From Allomuricauda sp. (lineage in GTDB: Bacteria; Bacteroidota; Bacteroidia; Flavobacteriales; Flavobacteriaceae), in assembly GCA_017795045.1 (NCBI GenBank), contig CP051244.1, positions 1,408,977 through 1,472,976 on the forward strand: a DNA stretch of 64,000 bases, in the 5' to 3' direction. Positions 15,640 to 23,821 of this stretch are shown piece by piece. Position numbers and translations under genes: made by a program. The notes under the pieces were generated by a model. It had not been told where the DNA came from. It made no database searches and was given only the letters and a program-made list of their open reading frames with translations. Numbering within the stretch: the first letter of the stretch is position 1; each line of letters begins with the position of its first letter.

Positions 15640-17809
15640 GAAAACTTTATTCACAACATTGGCCGTTTCCGGGCTGGCGCTGAGTATGAGCGCACAACAG
15701 GAACCAACAGATTCTTTGGAAGGTAAAAGAGTGGTATTGGACGAGGTCTTGGTCCAAGCTGTACGGGTGACCAAGGAATTTCCCATTACTTTTTCCAACT
15801 TGGACAAAGAGGAGCTTACCTCCCGAAACCTAGGGCAGGACGTTCCCATTTTAATGAATTTTTTACCGGCCGTGGTCACTACTTCCGATGCAGGTGCTGG
15901 CGTGGGATACACCAGTTTCCGTGTGAGAGGAACCGACTCAAGGGGCGTAAATGTCACCATTAATGGTGTGCCCTACAATGATGCGGAGTCCCATGGGACA
16001 TTTTGGGTGAACATGCCCGATTTTGCTTCCTCGACCCAGAGTTTGCAGTTGCAGCGTGGGGTAGGGACCTCTACCAATGGTGCAGGGGCATTTGGCGCAA
16101 GCCTAAATGTATTGACGGATGCATTTTCCGAAGAGGGCTACGCGAAGGTTTCCTCTTCTGTGGGGAGTTTTAATACCCTGCGGAACAACGTAAAGTTCAG
16201 TACGGGGATGTTGAACGACCATTTTGAATTTTCGGGAAGGTTGTCGCGCATCACCTCTGATGGGTATGTGGACCGTGCCAGCTCCGAACTGGACAGCTAT
16301 TTTATGCAAGGGACCTACCGCAGTGACAACACATTGTTAAAGGCATTGCTTTTTGGAGGGCATGAGGTTACTTATCAAGCCTGGAACGGCATCACCGCTG
16401 AAGAATTGGAAGAAAATAGAACCTATAATTCTGCAGGAAGATATACCGATGAGAATGGGAATGTACAGTTTTATGACCGTGAAGAGGACAATTACAAACA
16501 AAACCATGTGCAATTGCATTGGAACCAGACCCTAAGTCCGGAATGGAGTACCAATTTGGCCTTGCACTATACACGTGGAAGAGGATACTTTGAGCAGTAT
16601 AGGGAAGATGATGACTTTTCAGACTATGGCTTTGAACCCATTAGCTTGGGAGGGGAGACCATCAATACTACCGACTTGATTCGAAGAAGATGGTTGGACA
16701 ATCACTTTTATGGCACCGTTTTTTCGGCCACGTATAACAAGGAAAACCTGAAATTGATCTTGGGTGGAGGATACAATGAGTACAAGGGAGACCATTTCGG
16801 GGAAATCATCTGGGCACGTTATGCAAGTGGTAGTGAAATTAGGGATAAGTACTATGATGACAATTCCACTAAAACGGATTTCAATACTTATGCAAAGGTC
16901 AATTATCAGTTGGATGGCCAATGGTCGGTTTTTGGGGATATGCAATACCGAAGGGTTGGTTATGAAGCCAATGGAGAAGATACGGGATTGGTGGATGATA
17001 CCTTCAACTTTTTCAATCCGAAAGCAGGAATTACGTTCAATTTGAACCCCAACAACAATTTTTATCTGTCCTATGCCAGGGCCAATAGGGAACCCAATCG
17101 GAATGACTATGAGAACGGAAGCCCCAAGCCTGAACAATTGAACGATTATGAGTTAGGATGGCGTTTTGTCTCCCCTGACATCCAGTTGAACACCAATGTG
17201 TACTACATGCGTTATAAAGATCAGTTGGTGCTCACCGGTGAACTCAATGATGTGGGTGCGCCGCTACGGGCCAATGTAGGGGATAGCTACCGCTTGGGGT
17301 TGGAAGTGGATGCCAACATCCGATTGGGGCGCAAGTTTAGGTTACAGCCCAATGTGGCCTTGAGCGATAACCGAAATGTTGATTTCTTCTTCCAGCGGGA
17401 CGGGGTACTCCAAAACTTGGGGAACACCAAAATTGCGTATTCACCACAAGTGATTGCTGGAAACATCCTGGCGTTTCAACCCCATACAAACCTTCAAGTA
17501 TCGTTGCTTTCAAAGTTTGTGGGCAAGCAATATATGGGGAACATCGATTCCGAAAATTCAACTTTGGACAGTTATACCCAAACCGATTTCAATGTACAAT
17601 ACGTGATCGAGGCCAATTCGTTTGTGAAAAGTATTGTGCTTTCCGGACTGGTGAACAATATTTTTGATGCCGATATTGTTTCCAACGGGTATTTCTACAC
17701 CTTTGATGACGACTATTCCAATCCTGGGACCATTACCACCATTGAGGGAGCGGGATATTACCCTCAGGCAGGAATCAACTTTCTCATAGGGGCCACCGTT
17801 AATTTTTAA
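15638..17809 (+). CDS. TonB-dependent receptor, probable thiamine importer
   Basis: 723 residues with a signal peptide ending near SMSAQ, a TonB-box-like stretch (VVLDEVLVQA), plug domain (FRVRGTDSRGVNVTINGVPYND, then LQRGVGTSTNGAGAFGASLN) and a 22-stranded barrel with a typical end (AGINFLIGATVNF). It belongs to the FecA-like group of Bacteroidota receptors. The substrate is inferred from the TPP riboswitch in its leader: thiamine or a precursor/derivative imported across the outer membrane with TonB energy. No inner-membrane thiamine transporter lies next to it; the next gene is an oxidoreductase 39 nt downstream. The start ATG at 15638 is preferred because a good signal peptide follows. 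Confidence 0.9.
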   Translation: MKTLFTTLAVSGLALSMSAQQEPTDSLEGKRVVLDEVLVQAVRVTKEFPITFSNLDKEELTSRNLGQDVPILMNFLPAVVTTSDAGAGVGYTSFRVRGTDSRGVNVTINGVPYNDAESHGTFWVNMPDFASSTQSLQLQRGVGTSTNGAGAFGASLNVLTDAFSEEGYAKVSSSVGSFNTLRNNVKFSTGMLNDHFEFSGRLSRITSDGYVDRASSELDSYFMQGTYRSDNTLLKALLFGGHEVTYQAWNGITAEELEENRTYNSAGRYTDENGNVQFYDREEDNYKQNHVQLHWNQTLSPEWSTNLALHYTRGRGYFEQYREDDDFSDYGFEPISLGGETINTTDLIRRRWLDNHFYGTVFSATYNKENLKLILGGGYNEYKGDHFGEIIWARYASGSEIRDKYYDDNSTKTDFNTYAKVNYQLDGQWSVFGDMQYRRVGYEANGEDTGLVDDTFNFFNPKAGITFNLNPNNNFYLSYARANREPNRNDYENGSPKPEQLNDYELGWRFVSPDIQLNTNVYYMRYKDQLVLTGELNDVGAPLRANVGDSYRLGLEVDANIRLGRKFRLQPNVALSDNRNVDFFFQRDGVLQNLGNTKIAYSPQVIAGNILAFQPHTNLQVSLLSKFVGKQYMGNIDSENSTLDSYTQTDFNVQYVIEANSFVKSIVLSGLVNNIFDADIVSNGYFYTFDDDYSNPGTITTIEGAGYYPQAGINFLIGATVNF

Positions 17810-17848
17810 TGACCAAATAGTAAATGGGATTCTGTACTTTTATACGCC

Positions 17849-18850
17849 ATGACAGAATCCCATTTTCATTTTTCTGAAGAAAAACCCCTCCGATGGGGTA
17901 TTATCGGTTGCGGTAGTGTGGCCGAAAAGAAAAGCGTTCCAGCATACCAACTCATCCCAGAGTTTAAAGTACACATGGTAATGCGCCGCGATGCAGAAAA
18001 AGTCCAAGATTATGCCCAAAGGCACCAAATTGCCCATTGGACCACCCATGCCGATGAGGTGATTCAGAATCCAGAGGTCGATGCCATCTATATTGCCACA
18101 CCTCCGGATACCCATAAATTATACGCCCTTCAAGTGGCCGCCGCGGGAAAGCCTTGTTGTATTGAAAAGCCCATGGCACCCAATTATCAGGATAGTTTGG
18201 CTATTTGTGAGGCATTCAAGACCAAGAAGATACCTCTTTTTATTGCGTATTACCGTCGCTCCTTGCCCAGATTCCTTAAAGTGAAGCAATGGTTGGATGA
18301 GGGGTTGATAGGCAAGGTAAGGCATGTAAATTGGCAAAAATCCGCTTCGCCCAATGAGGTCGATTTAAATGGCGGGTCCAATTGGCGGACGGAAGAAAAA
18401 GTGGCTCCCGGTGGGTATTTTGATGATTTGGCCAGTCACGGTCTGGATTTGTTCAACTTTCTTTTTGGGGATATCAAAAAAGCTAGCGGAATGGCCTTGA
18501 ACCAACAAGGTTTGTATACGGCCCATGATGCGGTTACGGGAAGTTGGTTGCACGAAAATGGGGTGACAGGAGCTGGATTTTGGAATTTTGGCACCCATCA
18601 TAGGGTGGATAAGGTAGAAATCTTCGGTTCCGAAGGAAGTATACGCTTTGCGGTTCTGGATGAAGCGCCTATTGAACTGGAAAACGCTTCGGGACATAAA
18701 ATTTTGGAAATCCCACATCCAGTGCATGTGCAGCAATACCATGTAGAAAACATCAAAAACCATTTGTTGGGAAAGGGGAAGCACCCCTCAATAGGAAAAA
18801 CAGGCTTGCATACCAGTTGGGTCATGGATGCTATCTTGGGTAATCTTTAA
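17849..18850 (+). CDS. Gfo/Idh/MocA family oxidoreductase
   Basis: 333 residues. N-terminal Rossmann fold with RWGIIGCGSVAEKKS, the middle motif AIYIATPPDTHKLYALQVAAAGK, and the catalytic-lysine motif EKPMA. The C-terminal alpha/beta domain has GGYFDDLASHGLDLFNFLFGD, with the histidine typical of the family. These NAD(P)-dependent enzymes oxidise sugars, polyols or related cyclic compounds; the substrate is unknown here. It follows the thiamine receptor by 39 nt without a terminator, so read-through is possible. It overlaps the convergent Rieske-like gene by 4 bp. Confidence 0.9.
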   Translation: MTESHFHFSEEKPLRWGIIGCGSVAEKKSVPAYQLIPEFKVHMVMRRDAEKVQDYAQRHQIAHWTTHADEVIQNPEVDAIYIATPPDTHKLYALQVAAAGKPCCIEKPMAPNYQDSLAICEAFKTKKIPLFIAYYRRSLPRFLKVKQWLDEGLIGKVRHVNWQKSASPNEVDLNGGSNWRTEEKVAPGGYFDDLASHGLDLFNFLFGDIKKASGMALNQQGLYTAHDAVTGSWLHENGVTGAGFWNFGTHHRVDKVEIFGSEGSIRFAVLDEAPIELENASGHKILEIPHPVHVQQYHVENIKNHLLGKGKHPSIGKTGLHTSWVMDAILGNL

Positions 18851-19290
18851 TTGGAGATGACCACGGTGTTTCCACTTTGTGTGGCCCTGTAAAAAAGTAA
18901 ATCGTAGTATCTCCCCCCATCATCGGGCCTATCCAGTTGTTGTCCTGTAAACAGATTATAGGTGTATCCCTCACAATCACAGACCACATTCTGCCCATCT
19001 ATGGCCATGGTGGAACAGCTATTGGGGGCATGGTTGGGGCAACTGGCCTCCCATGCCACAAATTGGGCGCCACTCAATCCGGCACGCATCACAAAGACGC
19101 CTCGGGTACCCACTCCATCATTGTCCACAAGAACAGGATTGCCAATGTTGTTCAATTTACTGTAGAGCGGTAGATTCAAGTTTAAATCAAACCTGAAGCT
19201 CACTTCTTGAAGGTATGGATTTCGATTGGTACTGTCTGAACTACAGGATATTATGAAAATAAGAAAGGCATAACCGAAAAAGCGCCTCAT
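18847..19290 (-). CDS. Rieske-fold-like lipoprotein
   Basis: 147 residues. Lipobox IISC (C16) marks a lipoprotein. The mature part contains WEASCPNHAPNSCS and then VVCDCEGYTYNLFTGQ, positions that correspond to the two ligand loops of a Rieske 2Fe-2S domain, but the canonical C-x-H and C-x-x-H ligands are not kept (C-P-N-H in the first, C-D-C-E-G in the second). It may bind a different cofactor, form disulfides, or have lost iron-sulfur binding. Similar proteins are scattered in flavobacteria, function unknown. Its stop overlaps the oxidoreductase stop. Confidence 0.6.
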   Translation of the reverse strand: MRRFFGYAFLIFIISCSSDSTNRNPYLQEVSFRFDLNLNLPLYSKLNNIGNPVLVDNDGVGTRGVFVMRAGLSGAQFVAWEASCPNHAPNSCSTMAIDGQNVVCDCEGYTYNLFTGQQLDRPDDGGRYYDLLFYRATQSGNTVVISN

Positions 19291-19338
19291 AGTATGGAAT
19301 TCAAAATGTTAGCGCAACAAAGTTGAACAAAATTTACC

Positions 19339-19346
19339 TATATTTG
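19339..19346 (+). promoter_or_regulatory. -7 element of the greA promoter
   Basis: TATATTTG, exact TAnnTTTG match. It implies a leader of about 120 nt before the greA ATG at 19475. Confidence 0.5.
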
Positions 19347-19350
19347 CGTT

Positions 19351-19400
19351 AAATCCTCGCAAAAAACCATGCAGGGGCATGGAATTCGTTGAGGATTTTT
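19351..19400 (+). promoter_or_regulatory. Hairpin with T-tract in the greA leader (possible attenuator)
   Basis: Outer stem AAATCCTC (19351-19358) / GAGGATTT (19391-19398) encloses a second stem CCATGC / GCATGG (19367-19372 with 19377-19382, loop AGGG). The outer 3' arm runs into T5. It starts almost at the predicted transcription start. Confidence 0.4.
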
Positions 19401-19474
19401 GTATTTGTAGAGAAGAGACCATTGGGGAAATTTTTTATTTTCTTCAATGTTCTTATGCATTAAAACGTGACGAT

Positions 19475-19951
19475 ATGAGTAAAGTATCTTATTATACAGC
19501 TGAGGGATTAAAAAAATTGAGGGATGAACTCAACCAGTTAAAAGATGTTGAGCGCCCTAAAGCTTCCCAAGCCATTGCTGAGGCAAGGGACAAGGGAGAT
19601 TTGTCCGAAAACGCCGAGTATGATGCTGCCAAAGAAGCTCAAGGCCTCTTGGAAATGAAAATTTCCAAAATGGAGGAAACCTTGGCCAATGCTAGGTTGA
19701 TAGACGAATCGCAATTGGATACCTCAAAAATATTGGTGCTTTCCACGGTAAAACTAAAGAACCAAGCCAATGGCATGGAAATGAAATATACTTTGGTGGC
19801 CGAAAGTGAAGCAGACCTGAAGTCGGGGAAAATATCGGTGACCTCTCCCATTGGAAAAGGATTGCTGGGGAAATCCGTAGGTGATGTGGCCGAGATCAAA
19901 GTGCCCAACGGAACGTTAAAGTTGGAGGTTTTGGAAATCACCAGACACTAA
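19475..19951 (+). CDS. greA: Transcription elongation factor GreA
   Basis: 158 residues from ATG 19475; the longer upstream frame (ATG 19379) would read through the leader hairpin and is rejected. The N-terminal coiled coil carries the tip motif ARDKGDLSENAEYDAAKE, whose acidic pair reaches into the RNA polymerase secondary channel to trigger cleavage of backtracked RNA. The C-terminal FKBP-like domain ends in SPIGKGLLGKSVGD and VPNGTLKLEVLEI. Length is standard. It is followed by a terminator and the HIT gene. Confidence 0.97.
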   Translation: MSKVSYYTAEGLKKLRDELNQLKDVERPKASQAIAEARDKGDLSENAEYDAAKEAQGLLEMKISKMEETLANARLIDESQLDTSKILVLSTVKLKNQANGMEMKYTLVAESEADLKSGKISVTSPIGKGLLGKSVGDVAEIKVPNGTLKLEVLEITRH

Positions 19952-19974
19952 AAGACACTAAAATCCCTATATTT

Positions 19975-20002
19975 AATCCCATCCCTTGATGGGATTTTTT
20001 TT
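19975..20002 (+). terminator. greA terminator
   Basis: Perfect stem AATCCCATC / GATGGGATT with loop CCTT and T8. Confidence 0.92.
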
Positions 20003-20016
20003 AAACCAAAATCAAC

Positions 20017-20418
20017 ATGGCCAGTATTTTCACCAAGATCATCAATGGAGAAATTCCCTGTTATAAAATTGCAGAGGACGCAGACAACTTTGCTTTTTTG
20101 GACATCAACCCCAATGCCAAGGGGCATACCTTATGTGTCCCCAAAAAGGAAGTGGATAAACTACTGGACCTGGATGAGGAAGCCTATATGAAACTTATGG
20201 CCTTTTCCAGAAAGGTGGGCAAGGCCCTTGAAGCCGTTGTTCCCTGCAAGCGGGTGGGCATGTCCGTGATAGGGTTGGAGGTGCCCCATGTGCACGTACA
20301 CCTCATACCTCTTCAAAGTATGAAAAACGCCACGTTTCAATACAAGGAAAGCCTTAGTGCCGAAGAGTTTGAAGCTTTGGCAGAGAAAATTGGCGATGCC
20401 CTAGATAAGTCCTTCTAG
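20017..20418 (+). CDS. HIT family nucleotide-binding protein
   Basis: 133 residues, full-length HINT-branch HIT protein. The catalytic triad motif VPHVHVHLIP (H-x-H-x-H) is near residue 90, and the N-terminal SIFTKIINGEIPCYKI and FLDINPNAKGHTL are classic. It hydrolyses AMP-lysine or related nucleoside phosphoramidates. It follows greA in the conserved flavobacterial order. Its last 18 bp overlap the convergent zinc-ribbon membrane protein. Confidence 0.95.
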   Translation: MASIFTKIINGEIPCYKIAEDADNFAFLDINPNAKGHTLCVPKKEVDKLLDLDEEAYMKLMAFSRKVGKALEAVVPCKRVGMSVIGLEVPHVHVHLIPLQSMKNATFQYKESLSAEEFEALAEKIGDALDKSF

Positions 20419-20751
20419 ATATAAATAGATTGTTGCGGCCACAATCCCAATGGCCACTATCAAGACCACAAAGAACAAGGTGGTAAAGCGTATGGAAGAC
20501 CTTTCGGGGGTTACGAGCTTATTGTAGTAATCAAAAACGCGTTCAATATCCGGCGTCCAGCTTACCGGGTAAATAATGGATTGGCATTTTTTGCATTTGA
20601 TTTCATGGGTCACTTCGTTGGTAGTGACGTGGAAAAATGTACCAAAAGTATGTTTCTGGTAGAAAGTGAGCATCAGCTCTTGGTTAAAACACTCTGGGCA
20701 GTTGTTTGTGATTTCGGCTTCCTTTAGTATGATCTTTTTTTCCTTTGACAT
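20401..20751 (-). CDS. Zinc-ribbon protein with C-terminal membrane anchor
   Basis: 116 residues. CPEC near residue 18 and CKKC near residue 53 form a probable four-cysteine zinc ribbon. The final ~25 residues (FFVVLIVAIGIVAATIYLYLEGLI) are a single membrane span, so it is tail-anchored with the ribbon in the cytoplasm. No named family was recognised. Its start lies 3 nt downstream of the histidine kinase stop (20755), so the two are probably cotranscribed. Confidence 0.7.
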   Translation of the reverse strand: MSKEKKIILKEAEITNNCPECFNQELMLTFYQKHTFGTFFHVTTNEVTHEIKCKKCQSIIYPVSWTPDIERVFDYYNKLVTPERSSIRFTTLFFVVLIVAIGIVAATIYLYLEGLI

Positions 20752-20754
20752 GAC

Positions 20755-21906
20755 TCACAATGCATTTGTTCGCAGTGAAATTTGCATGATTGTTCCTTCC
20801 TTACTGGACGAAAATACTTTAATTTTTCCTTTGTGGTATTCCTCAACGATTCTTTTTACCAAGGACAGCCCCAATCCCCAACCTCTTTTTTTAGTGGTCA
20901 CTCCGGGATTGAAAATGTTCTGAAAATCGCTTTTGGGGATGCCTTGCCCTGTGTCCGAGACCAAAATATGGACGTTTTGCCCCTTTTTTTCAATCTGGAT
21001 ACCAATGTTTCCCTTGCCCTTCATGGCATCGATGCCATTTTTCACCAAATTTTCAATACTCCAGTTGTATAAAGGGGGATTCAGCGGGACAATGAGTTCA
21101 TCAATATTGGTACTGAATGAAAAATGCACCAATTTGGAGCTACGCTGTTTTAGATAGTCGTATGCTTTTTTGGTTTCTGCCACAATATCATGGTTGCCCA
21201 ATTCAGGGATGGACCCAATTTTGGAAAATCGTTCCGTTATGGTATGCAACCGATCAATGTCCTTGGCAATTTCCTTGGTGATATCCGGATTGATGTCCTC
21301 TGACTTCAACAGTTCGTTCCAACCCAAGAGGGAGGTCAGCGGCGTACCTATCTGGTGTGCCGTTTCCTTGGCCATCCCAGCCCAGAGCTTATTCTGTTCC
21401 GAGGCTTTGTTGGTCCTAAAGAAAAAGAAGATCACGGCACCAAACAGGAAAATGATCAACAACAGGGCCAGAGGATAATATTTGAGTTTGTTCAGGACTT
21501 CCGAATTTCCGTAGTAGAGTGTCTCCAAAAGTTCCCCATCCTGAATGATTTGAATGGGCTCATTTTCACTTTCAAACTGCCTGATTTTTTTTTGGATATA
21601 GGCACTGTCCGTGACCTTTTCCTTGGGAATGTTGTGTGTTTTGAACGAGCCCTCCTCATTGACCAGGATCATGGGGGTTGAGGTGTTGTTGCCCATGACC
21701 TTTAGGGTGAGGTTGCCCAGTTCTTGGTCTACGGAAGATTGGATAAGTTCCAACTGGGCCGTGGCCCAAATCTCCATTTTCAATCGCTCTTCCTCCTTGA
21801 ACTTTTTAAAGAAACTATTGGTATTCCATAGGATAAGGCTAACAATCACAAATGCCGATATCAGCAAGATAATGTTGGAAGCTTTCCGTTTGGGATTGAA
21901 GTTCAT
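20755..21906 (-). CDS. Sensor histidine kinase
   Basis: 383 residues. Two membrane spans (about 12-27 and 143-163) flank a short extracytoplasmic sensor domain. The dimerisation helix reads AKETAHQIGTPLTSLLGW; the phospho-accepting His is followed by Gln rather than the usual Glu/Asp. The ATPase core has NLVKNGIDAM (N box), VSDTGQGI (G1) and GWGLGLSL (G2). No response regulator lies next to it, so it is an orphan kinase here. The zinc-ribbon membrane protein downstream is a likely operon partner. Divergent from DUF3127. Confidence 0.9.
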   Translation of the reverse strand: MNFNPKRKASNIILLISAFVIVSLILWNTNSFFKKFKEEERLKMEIWATAQLELIQSSVDQELGNLTLKVMGNNTSTPMILVNEEGSFKTHNIPKEKVTDSAYIQKKIRQFESENEPIQIIQDGELLETLYYGNSEVLNKLKYYPLALLLIIFLFGAVIFFFFRTNKASEQNKLWAGMAKETAHQIGTPLTSLLGWNELLKSEDINPDITKEIAKDIDRLHTITERFSKIGSIPELGNHDIVAETKKAYDYLKQRSSKLVHFSFSTNIDELIVPLNPPLYNWSIENLVKNGIDAMKGKGNIGIQIEKKGQNVHILVSDTGQGIPKSDFQNIFNPGVTTKKRGWGLGLSLVKRIVEEYHKGKIKVFSSSKEGTIMQISLRTNAL

Positions 21907-21999
21907 TTTCAGGCTGAATTGTGATTAAAGATAGCGGAAAAGAAAAAATATGTTGATAGTTAGTTGAAATAACGGGTTTCTTATGGGTTTCATTTTATG

Positions 22000-22007
22000 T
22001 ACATTTG
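22000..22007 (+). promoter_or_regulatory. -7 element before DUF3127 gene
   Basis: TACATTTG, exact TAnnTTTG match, 24 nt upstream of the start codon. Confidence 0.45.
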
Positions 22008-22030
22008 AATTTCATTGAAAATTAACATAC

Positions 22031-22408
22031 ATGGAAGTTCAGGGAAAAATCAAAATGATTGATGAGACCAAGACATTTGGGAACAATGGGTTCCGCAAAA
22101 GGGAAATGGTCATTACCACGGAAGAACAATATCCCCAACATATTTTGGTGGAGTTTATACAGGATAAGTGCGATTTGCTGAACAATTATTCCGTAGGACA
22201 GCCGGTAAAGGTCAGTATTAACCTTCGCGGTCGTGAGTGGACCAACCCCCAAGGGGAAACCAAATACTTCAACTCCATACAAGGATGGAGAATAGAAAAT
22301 CTACAGTCCGAGGCCCAAGGGGAGAATATGCCACCGGTCCCACCCATGGAAGCCTTTGAACCTGCAGATGACCTCAATGAAGAGGATCACGACGATCTTC
22401 CATTCTAA
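22031..22408 (+). CDS. DUF3127 protein (OB-fold, SSB-like tail)
   Basis: 125 residues. MEVQGKIKMIDETKTFGNNGFRKREMVI and NYSVGQPVKVSINLRGREW match DUF3127, a predicted OB-fold nucleic-acid-binding family of Bacteroidota. The C-terminus is a proline-rich linker followed by an acidic tip ending EDHDDLPF, strikingly like the DDDIPF tip by which bacterial SSB recruits partner enzymes. That points to a single-stranded-DNA-linked role, inferred from sequence only. A fatty-acid transporter starts 6 nt downstream. Confidence 0.85.
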   Translation: MEVQGKIKMIDETKTFGNNGFRKREMVITTEEQYPQHILVEFIQDKCDLLNNYSVGQPVKVSINLRGREWTNPQGETKYFNSIQGWRIENLQSEAQGENMPPVPPMEAFEPADDLNEEDHDDLPF

Positions 22409-22414
22409 TCCAAA

Positions 22415-23791
22415 TTGGGCCTTACCAAGGTCATAGAACATATTTTTAGGAGGTATTTGCCCTCCCCTTTCACCATTGCGGTTTTACTTACCCTTCTGAC
22501 CATGGTGTTGGCTCTGGTCTTTACGGAGAACACTTCAGGTGGAAACCATTTTTTTGCCATCCTATCCTATTGGGAAAACGGCATTTGGAACAATGCACTG
22601 TTAGTGTTTGCCTACCAGATGATGCTCATTTTGGTGTTGGGGCATGTTTTGGTTCTAAGTAAACCCATGGAAAAATTGATCCTGCGCATCACGGGATGGG
22701 TGACCAATACGTCCAGTGCTACCGTGTTGGTGGTATTGCCCACGCTTTTGGTTTCTTTCTTCAATTGGGGATTGGGATTGATTTTTGGGGCCATTTTGGC
22801 CCGGAAAGTAGGGGAATATGCCCAAATGAAGAACATACCCATCAACTATCCCCTAATTGGGGCGTGTGGGTATTCCGGTTTAATGGTATGGCATGGAGGG
22901 ATCAGCGGATCGGCTCCCCTTAAAGTCGCCGAGGCCGGACATCTAAAAGGCTTGTTGGAAGGAGTGGCCGATGCCAAGGTTTTGGAAACACTGCCGGAGA
23001 CGCTATCCACCGCCTACACCATTTTCAGTTATTGGAACTTGATTGTATTTGCACTGGTGGCCTTGTGCATTGTGGCACTGGCTTATTACTTGAGCAAAAG
23101 AACGGAATCTACTCCACTGAACCTGAAACGATATGAGTTTGCATCACTGGAGCGAAAAAATAGCGAAGGTGCCGAGAGGTTGGACTATTCCCCTTGGGTT
23201 TCCACCCTGTTTGGGGTATTGGTATTGGCAGCCTTTTTGGTACAGTACCTCCCGGCGCTCAAAACATTGAACCTTACCCCCAATATGCTCAATTTTTTTA
23301 TGTTGGGACTGGCCATTCTGTTACACGGGAGCTTTAAGCGTTTTTTGATCGCTGTGGAGGAAGCCATTGGGGATACCGCAGGTATTCTGATTCAGTTTCC
23401 ACTCTATTTCGGGATTATGGGAATTATGGCCGGAAGTGGTATGATCAATGAGGTTTCCAACTTTTTTACCTCTATCAGTACCAATACTACCTTGCCCATT
23501 TTTACATTTTTCAGTGCCGGATTGGTCAATATTTTTGTGCCCAGTGGAGGAGGGCAATGGGCCATTCAAGGACCTTTGGTGCTTCAGTCTGCCATACAGT
23601 TGAATGTTCCGTTGCCAAAAGTGATCATGGCCTTGGCCTATGGAGATCAAGTAACCAACATGTTACAACCTTTTTGGGCTTTGCCTCTATTGGGGATTAC
23701 CAAACTCAAAGCCAAGGAAATACTACCCTATACCTTATTGTTCATGGTAATTGGTAGCTTTATCTATATAGCCGGACTTCTTATTTTTTAA
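22415..23791 (+). CDS. Short-chain fatty acid transporter (AtoE family)
   Basis: 458 residues from a TTG start 6 nt after DUF3127. About 11-12 membrane spans. LLVSFFNWGLGLIFGAILARKVG, GYSGLMVWHGGISGSAPLKVAE and FVPSGGGQWAIQGPLVLQSA are the conserved blocks of the AtoE short-chain fatty-acid transporter family. It would import acetoacetate, butyrate or similar acids. The linkage to DUF3127 looks positional rather than functional. Confidence 0.88.
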   Translation: MGLTKVIEHIFRRYLPSPFTIAVLLTLLTMVLALVFTENTSGGNHFFAILSYWENGIWNNALLVFAYQMMLILVLGHVLVLSKPMEKLILRITGWVTNTSSATVLVVLPTLLVSFFNWGLGLIFGAILARKVGEYAQMKNIPINYPLIGACGYSGLMVWHGGISGSAPLKVAEAGHLKGLLEGVADAKVLETLPETLSTAYTIFSYWNLIVFALVALCIVALAYYLSKRTESTPLNLKRYEFASLERKNSEGAERLDYSPWVSTLFGVLVLAAFLVQYLPALKTLNLTPNMLNFFMLGLAILLHGSFKRFLIAVEEAIGDTAGILIQFPLYFGIMGIMAGSGMINEVSNFFTSISTNTTLPIFTFFSAGLVNIFVPSGGGQWAIQGPLVLQSAIQLNVPLPKVIMALAYGDQVTNMLQPFWALPLLGITKLKAKEILPYTLLFMVIGSFIYIAGLLIF

Positions 23792-23821
23792 CCTATTGCG
23801 TATCTTAGTAAAAAGAGCGCT

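Noticed and set aside
19379..19474. Longer greA start at 19379
   Set aside because: It lies in the leader hairpin and adds 32 residues not found in GreA; the family start is MSKVSYYT.
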